From positions 13,151,501-13,215,500 of the forward strand of contig NC_088310.1 of assembly GCF_910592395.1 (NCBI RefSeq): a DNA stretch of 64,000 nucleotides. Reading direction: 5' to 3'. Below, in pieces: positions 58,304 to 64,000 of this stretch; the first letter of the stretch is position 1; each line of letters opens with the position of its first letter. The notes beneath the pieces are model-generated. The model was not told the DNA's origin. It did not search any database and worked only from the letters and a program-made list of their open reading frames with translations. The position numbers and the translations under genes are program-made. This DNA is from Lineus longissimus. Its lineage: Eukaryota > Nemertea > Pilidiophora > Heteronemertea > Lineidae.

Positions 58304-59458
58304 CCGTTGTATGATTTGCTACATAAGAACACCCCTTGGAGATGGGGCGAGGAACAACGGAAAGCTTTCGAGGACAGTAAAAACAGTCTTACTAGCAACA
58401 CAGTACTCATTCACTATGATCCGAATAAGGAACTTATTCTCTCTTGCGATGCCTCACCCTACGATGTAGGTGCAGTGTTGCAGCACAAAGTGGAAAAAGG
58501 TGAACGTCCGGTCGCTTTCGCGTCGAGGAGGCTCAACAAAGCCGAATCTAATTACAGTCAAATTGAGAAAGAGGCGCTCGCGATCATTTTTGCCGTACAG
58601 AAATTCAGACAGTTTTTACTAGGCCGGAAATTCAGTTTGATTACAGACCATCAGCCGTTGGTAACTTTGTTTTCACCTGCGAAAGGAACTCCTGTACTCG
58701 CTGCGTCGCGCATGAAGCGCTGGGCCCTAATCCTTTCGACATTCGACTACGAGATCCGATACCGTTCGGGAAAGTGCAATGCAAATGCGGATGCATTATC
58801 AAGATTACCGCTTGAGGAAACTGTGAAAGATGGACCAAAGCCGAGTGATGCTGAACATGTTCTTGTGATGGACACTGTTGATGAGGACTTGCCCGTTACA
58901 TGTAGGGATATCGCGCATGAAACCGCAAAGGATCCGATATTGCGTCGTGTAAGATTGCGTACAATGGAAGGTTGGCCCGAGAAATTAGAGTCCGCCGATG
59001 AAGTCTTAAGGCCGTACTTTAATCGCCGGAATGAACTGAGCTGTGAGCAGGAATGTATTCTGTGGGGTACACGGGTAATCGTACCGCGTACATTGCGGGA
59101 AACCTTGCTTACGGAGATACATTCGTCTCACGCTGGTATTGTGCGAATGAAAGCACTTGCGCGTTCAATTCTATGGTGGCCAAAGTTGGACATTGACATT
59201 GAAGAAATGGCCAAGTCTTGTTCCGAGTGTACTGAAAATGCTAGAAAACCCGCTGCTTGTAATCCCACTGCTTGGCAGTGGCCGTCTGCGCCGTGGAAAC
59301 GCATTCACGTTGACTTTGCGGGTCAATTCCTGAACTTTCATTTCTTCGTAGTTGTGGATGCACATTCGAAGTGGGTCGAAGTTGAGATTATGTGTGACAT
59401 TACATCTGCTGGTACAATCAGAGTTCTGCGGAAAATTTGCGCGTTTCGGATTACCTGA
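58304..59458 (+). pseudogene. gypsy Pol: RNase H and integrase N-terminal half
   Basis: RNase H shows LSCDASPYDVGAVL, NYSQIEKEALAI, TDHQPL and NANADALSRLP. Integrase begins with an HHCC zinc finger (HSSHAG...CSECTENA) and HVDFAGQF with the first catalytic Asp. A one-base frame change near 59437 ends it. Confidence 0.8.
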
Positions 59459-60218
59459 GCATCTGGTGTCCGATAACGGTAGTCAATTTACATCCGCCGA
59501 ATTTCAGTTATTCTTGAAGGTGAATAACATTCGTCATACGCTTACTGCACCTGGCCATCCTGCGACAAATGTTCAGGCGGAACGTCTAGTTGGAAGTTTC
59601 AAAGACTCGCTCAAGAAAATGAAAGATCAGTCTGGAACCGTAGAGGACAAGTTGCAACGTTACTTGCTCTCTTATCGTACTACGCCTCAGTGCTCGACAG
59701 GGAAAGCCCCCTGTGAACTGCTCATGCGAAGGTCGTTGCGTACTCGACTTTCTGCGATTCGTCCGTCAGCTGATACACAGCCGATTCCAAAGGAGGATCC
59801 TAAAGCCGAAAAATTCCGATATTTCGAACCTGGACAGCCTGTTTTCGCCCGTAACTACGGCACTCATGGTGCAAAATGGCTGCCTGGTGTCATTCTTGAA
59901 AGACACGGGTCCAGAAACTATCAAGTTTCTGTTGGAGAGTTTGTGTGGAAACGCCACATTGACCAACTCCGTACACGCTATGCAGAGGTGCCCATGCCTC
60001 ACTCTGGAGATGCTACTCCAGATCTCACCGATACTTCGCTACCGGTGAATCCCGCAAGCCAGCCGGCTTCCCAGGCTCCTACTCCACCAATGGAGTCGCA
60101 ACCAAGAGTTGTACCACCAGAGACTCAATTGCCACAGCCACCCCGGGTTGTCACATCACCAAGGAGAAATCCGCCGCGTGAGAGGAAGAGACCAGTGAAA
60201 TTCAAAGATTTTGTGTAA
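59437..60218 (+). pseudogene. gypsy Pol: integrase C-terminal half
   Basis: Continues in another frame with FARFGLPEHLVSDNGSQF (second Asp) and ATNVQAERLVG (Glu), then a C-terminal basic Pro-rich tail. Stop at 60216-60218. Confidence 0.8.
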
Positions 60219-60229
60219 ATATAATAGAC

Positions 60230-60312
60230 TCTTGGACTATTGCTAGTATTAGAATTGCTAGTACTTCCGAAACTGGACTATTACTAGTATTAGAATTGCT
60301 AGTACTTCCGAA
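60230..60312 (+). repeat. 45-bp direct repeat in the gypsy 3' region
   Basis: GGACTATT(G/A)CTAGTATTAG, then AATTGCTAGTACTTCCGAA, occurs twice in tandem. Confidence 0.7.
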
Positions 60313-60625
60313 TATATACGCAAACTTTCGACAAATCAATAGTCGATCTTGTATTCAATGATTCTTGGACATTGAATCAAGCGAGGATTATTTTTGCGCC
60401 TTTTGTGTTCAGTTGCGCGTCGTGATCTTTAGTGATTTAACCGTTCTTTCTCCAGAGAAATTCTTGGACTGTGCGAATTGCATAATAAGTGATTATTTTC
60501 TAATCCGTTCGTTTTCAGAGTTTATGGACTATATATATTTTTGCTGTGCTCAGACTAAACTTTTCAGTGCTTGCAGTTGGACTTGTGTTTTGCTACAAAG
60601 ACAAAACAGCCAGGGAGGGGACAGA

Positions 60626-60809
60626 TGTTACATATTGTACTGCGTTTCATCTGGTAGTTCCATAGTATTACATCAGGTAGTAGTATAAGACATACCAGAG
60701 TGTTACATTTTTGTGATTTTGTTATGACCAGCCAGCATGGATAATAATAATTTGTTTTGTTGTTGAAACAATGCCTTATTTCTCATTCGTTACGCACGGA
60801 TACACAACA
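60626..60809 (+). repeat. 3' LTR of the gypsy element
   Basis: TG...CA boundaries next to a polypurine tract; the last 67 bp match the 5' LTR remnant. Confidence 0.75.
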
Positions 60810-61350
60810 TGATCATTCCTAGCCACAGAAAGCAGGCGATTAAATACCAGTGTTGTCAATGTCACCATCTAGAGCAACATTTAAATATCCACCCAAGTGA
60901 GTCAATGTCGCCAGATGGCTTGTAAACAATGTAAATTTTTCATGTAATTTTAATATTGCAATTTCAAAATATTGTGCACTGTATACTATATATACACTAT
61001 CAACCCAAGTGAGTTGCTTGTTGTTGTATTCTTCGCTTATTTCACTACTGTTACATTGGCCAGTACATCATTTTACACGGGTGTGGACATGGGTGGTGAG
61101 ATCGGAAAGCGACGCCGGAGCATGTCGAAAAAGTGATTTTCACGTTGACTCGTTGATTCCAAGTTTATTATCTGATTCGTGATTGTGTTAAGGGACTATC
61201 AGAATTTTGATATTCGTCTTGCTGGCGAACCAAGTGAAGTTACGCCGGACTTTATGACTTGTTGAGTCGTGCGACTTGAGCTTCTAATGCCGGCTCATTC
61301 AGACAAGACAGCATGATGGATTCCCGCTAACAACTCTATGCGGATCGTTT
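60810..61350. other. Upstream region of the fucosyltransferase gene
   Basis: No gene. CACCCAAGTGAGT occurs at about 60890, with a CAACCCAAGTGAGT variant at 61000. The true 5' UTR or promoter of the downstream gene may lie here. Confidence 0.35.
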
Positions 61351-61770
61351 CTAAGGCACCTATTCCATAGAGCTATACCCTATACTATACAATACGCGAA
61401 CAATAGTTTCATGGTCATGCACCCTTTGTGAAGCCATTGTTCGCGTATAGTCTAGTATAGGGTATAGCTCTATACTATACAATACGCGAACAATAGTTTC
61501 ATGGTCATGCACCCTTTGTGAAGCCATTGTTCGCGTATAGTCTAGTATAGGGTATAGCTCTATACTATACAATACGCGAACAATAGTTTCATGGTCATGC
61601 CCCCTTTGTGAAGCCATTGTTCGCGTATAGTCTAGTATAGGGTATAGCTCTATGGAATAGGTGCCTAAGGCACCTATTCCATAGAGCTATACCCTATACT
61701 ATACTATACGCGAACAATAGTTCGCGTATAGTGTAGTATACCGTATACCTCTATGGAATAGGTGCCTAAG
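61351..61770. repeat. Nested palindromes with three 90-bp tandem copies
   Basis: Copy A (61351-61668) has ends TAAGGCACCTATTCCATAG and the reverse complement, with three 90-bp units inside (61381, 61471, 61561), each itself an inverted repeat (ACGCGAACAATAG / CATTGTTCGCGT). Copy B (61666-61770) is the compact palindrome with the same ends and a core TATACGCGAAC-AATA-GTTCGCGTATA. The two share GGTGCCTAAGGCACC. Confidence 0.9.
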
Positions 61771-61935
61771 GGTTGCACCTCCTCAGTTCATTTGGACTGG
61801 TTTGTGACAATGTCCTCTAAATGAATTGAATGGTCTCTGTTGGCACTTAGCAAACAAAACTGTCTCGGGATATGCTGAGACCCCATGTCCCACGTCATCA
61901 AGGCGTGGCAAACAAGCTGAGACTAATAAGAGATC

Positions 61936-63300
61936 ATGGAAGGCAAGAACAAGGGAATAAGCAGATATTCCACACGAATAATGACATTAAGTGTGTTATG
62001 TCTGTGGATTTTCTTCACATATTTTGCAGTCCAAAACGATCTGACTGTAATGCAACAAAACCGAGTGCCCAATATGAAACTGGCCAACGTGACCCAAAGG
62101 CCTAAACCCGCTATAACTCATGGAACGCCTGAACATAAGCACACTACAGCTGATGGTACGACTGGACATAAGCCCACTATAGCTGATGGAACGACCGGAT
62201 ATAAGCCCATGTTAGCTGATGGAACGCCTGAACATAAGCCCACTCTTGCTCATGAAACGCCTGGCCATATGCCCTCCATAGCCTATGCTTCGACTTGGTT
62301 CCACTATATAAACTGGCCACAGGGTGATTTCAGAAATTTCTCTTCCTGCAGAAACAAATGTATGATTTCAAACGATCCAAAAAGTGCCGATGCTGTGGTT
62401 TTTCATAATCGCGGTCGAAATTTGGATTCAGCTTTTGAGCTTCATCACAGGAATACGAATAATCGACGTCACCAGGTTTTTATTTTCTTTGGCCGAGAGT
62501 CAGAAATACACACAAGAATAAACGGCGAACATCTAAATTCTGTCTTCAACTGGACAGCTACTTACAAACGAGATTCCGATGTCATCACTAGCTATTCGCA
62601 CATCGAACAATTGAAAAATGAGCACATTGAAGGTAAAGTGACAAGTTTCTTAGCTGCCGAATTCGACAAAGATACAAGTCTCATCCAATCCAACAAAATA
62701 GTAACTGGAACGAACTATGCAAAAGGTAAAAACAAGATGGCGGTAATGATGGTCAACAATTGCTATGCCAATACTAACAGGTTAGAATACGCCAAGAAAC
62801 TACGCGAATATGGCGTTCATGTTGATATTTTTGGCAAGTGTGGCAAAAGGTGCCCAGGAGGCTGGTGTCAAATAACTGATATTGCACAGCATTACAAATT
62901 TTACTTGGCATTCGAAAATTCCCATTGCCCAGATTACATCACCGAAAAGTTCTGGACCAATGCCTTGGGACATGGTATGATACCGGTTGCCCTGGGAACG
63001 AGTAAAGAGGACTACTTGCAAGTGGCGCCACCCCATTCGTTTATTCACACCGCCGATTTCCAGACAGTTGCTACGTTGGCGGAATATCTTAAGTTACTGG
63101 ATAAGAATGATGTACTCTATAACGAGTATTTTGAGTGGAAAAAACACTACCGGGTTGTTTATACTCGCCCGGCCTGCCGTCTGTGTGAAGCGTTACATGA
63201 TGAGAAAAAAATGAACCGGAGGAAGATATATTCCGATATAAAGTCGCACTGGGATGCAACCAGTCATTGCCAAAATAAGGGCCCGCTGCCCCTCCCATAG
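61936..63300 (+). CDS. Alpha-1,3-fucosyltransferase-like protein (GT10)
   Basis: A 454-residue intact single exon from ATG 61936. It is a type II Golgi membrane protein: short basic cytosolic tail, signal-anchor at residues 17-32, then a stem with five 11-residue repeats (60-114) of the form xADGTxxHKPT. The catalytic part has NWTATYKRDSD (205-215), a VNNCYANTNRLEY region with VDIFGKCG (296-303), and the GT10 signature YKFYLAFENSHCPDYITEKFW (320-340) followed by GMIPVALG and PPHSFI. GT10 enzymes move fucose from GDP-fucose to GlcNAc in N-glycans or Lewis-type glycans; exact linkage cannot be read from sequence. C-terminal CRLC may form a disulphide. Intronless structure is common in the family. 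Confidence 0.9.
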   Translation: MEGKNKGISRYSTRIMTLSVLCLWIFFTYFAVQNDLTVMQQNRVPNMKLANVTQRPKPAITHGTPEHKHTTADGTTGHKPTIADGTTGYKPMLADGTPEHKPTLAHETPGHMPSIAYASTWFHYINWPQGDFRNFSSCRNKCMISNDPKSADAVVFHNRGRNLDSAFELHHRNTNNRRHQVFIFFGRESEIHTRINGEHLNSVFNWTATYKRDSDVITSYSHIEQLKNEHIEGKVTSFLAAEFDKDTSLIQSNKIVTGTNYAKGKNKMAVMMVNNCYANTNRLEYAKKLREYGVHVDIFGKCGKRCPGGWCQITDIAQHYKFYLAFENSHCPDYITEKFWTNALGHGMIPVALGTSKEDYLQVAPPHSFIHTADFQTVATLAEYLKLLDKNDVLYNEYFEWKKHYRVVYTRPACRLCEALHDEKKMNRRKIYSDIKSHWDATSHCQNKGPLPLP

Positions 63301-63876
63301 GCTCTCGATGCAGTCCTTTAACTGAACGAGGCCGAATCAGTGCGATAGGAATAAGATTATGATTAACTGGACCGTTGTTGCGCATGCTTCACAGTTTCGG
63401 AACTTGAAGAAATGTGTTTGGTGACATCTGACTAACCTTGAATTCAGAAAAGTTCAATATCAGTCGAGCCAGCACAATAGATAGTGCTATAAAGTGACCT
63501 TCTAAATGCTGTCGCAATATCAAACCAGTATAAAGACGTTAGCAATGAAATGGTCTATTAAACCGCACATTTTCTGGGCATTTTCTTGCGGAATTAAGTG
63601 ATATAATGATTTTAAGATCAATGAACGAATGAATTATATCCAATGACCTCCAGTTTAGAGGTGGCCTTCAGTCTGAGGCGGGATTTGCCGGGAGAAATTG
63701 TTGGCTGCCAATTTATTTGTTCGGCTGAAAACGACCGTCAGTGAGAAACGGAACGCCAAATTTCCAGTATTCTCTGAGTCGTAAAACAACCAGCCCCGAA
63801 AACCAAGGGCAGTCGGCATTAGATTCGAAGGACATGGCATTGGTCAACTCTCTTTTTAGATGATAATGATTTATTC

Positions 63877-63882
63877 AATAAA
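63877..63882 (+). terminator. Candidate polyadenylation signal of the fucosyltransferase gene
   Basis: AATAAA 577 bp after the stop, same strand; no nearer canonical signal was noticed. Confidence 0.4.
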
Positions 63883-64000
63883 CTGCATAGACAACTTTTG
63901 TGAACTTTGGATGTCGGATAATCATGGACTTTACACTGAAGCTGTTGGTGGTGGCGTCTTTCCAAGAAAAGTGTCAAGTTATTTCATTTTAAAAGCAAGC

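Larger units (their letters stand above)
56186..60809 (+). mobile_element. Ty3/gypsy LTR retrotransposon, degenerate
   Basis: The 3' LTR is 60626-60809 (TGTTACAT...ATACACAACA, 184 bp) after a polypurine tract (CAGGGAGGGGACAGA). Only the last 67 bp of the 5' LTR remain (56186-56252, one mismatch to 60743-60809), followed by the primer-binding-site-like TTGGCGACGAGGATTG. Order gag, protease remnant, RT, RNase H, integrase is that of Ty3/gypsy. No env-like gene was found. Confidence 0.85.

Noticed and set aside
60365-60688. Possible env-like gene after gypsy integrase
   Set aside because: 107 residues with no signal peptide, fusion or glycoprotein features; overlaps the polypurine tract and LTR.
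61360-61617. Repetitive 85-residue minus-strand frame
   Set aside because: Translation of the 90-bp tandem palindromes; 90 is a multiple of three.

Overview
This is metazoan nuclear DNA: spliced genes with GT-AG introns, AATAAA signals, many SINE/MITE-type repeats, and coding density below 20%. The KMT5A-like SET gene, the GT10 fucosyltransferase, the Harbinger, Ty3/gypsy and PolB (Polinton-like) elements, and the frequent palindrome TAGGCCTA suggest a marine invertebrate deuterostome, perhaps an echinoderm. The phylum is inference.

Layout. 2-16 kb: one host gene of 10 exons on + that encodes a KMT5A-like SET-domain protein (about 513 aa). Its introns hold hairpins, SINEs and MITEs. 16-32 kb: mostly non-coding, with an endonuclease VII-like PolB relic (19.4 kb), an unrecognised secreted-protein gene on - (21.1-22.35 kb), a long inverted-repeat element (24.9-25.7 kb), a GPCR relic (27 kb) and a LINE relic (30.5 kb). 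32859-39878: a 7.0 kb PolB element with terminal inverted repeats of about 130 bp and a 6-bp duplication (GCCATG). It carries a decayed protein-primed-type DNA polymerase B and a P-loop ATPase remnant. 42267-46402: a Harbinger transposon with 43-bp TIRs, a broken DDE transposase (+) and a broken Myb/SANT plus coiled-coil partner (-).

The most interesting region is 47559-54888: a 7,330-bp segment with near-perfect 29-bp TIRs, flanked by an exact 9-bp direct repeat (CTGTGCGTT). It sits inside a tandem array of about 146-bp units. It holds exactly two apparently intact, convergent, spliced genes: a 12-exon gene for a 1,144-aa protein with a SANT/Myb-like N-terminus and a possible transposase core, and a 2-exon gene for a 330-aa HIRAN-domain protein. 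I do not recognise this as a named transposon superfamily. A 715-bp MITE-like insertion (46808-47522) lies in the same array.

56186-60809: a Ty3/gypsy LTR retrotransposon (gag, RT, RNase H, integrase) with frame breaks, a lost protease core and a truncated 5' LTR. 61936-63300: an intact single-exon alpha-1,3-fucosyltransferase-like gene, preceded by nested palindromes containing three 90-bp tandem copies.
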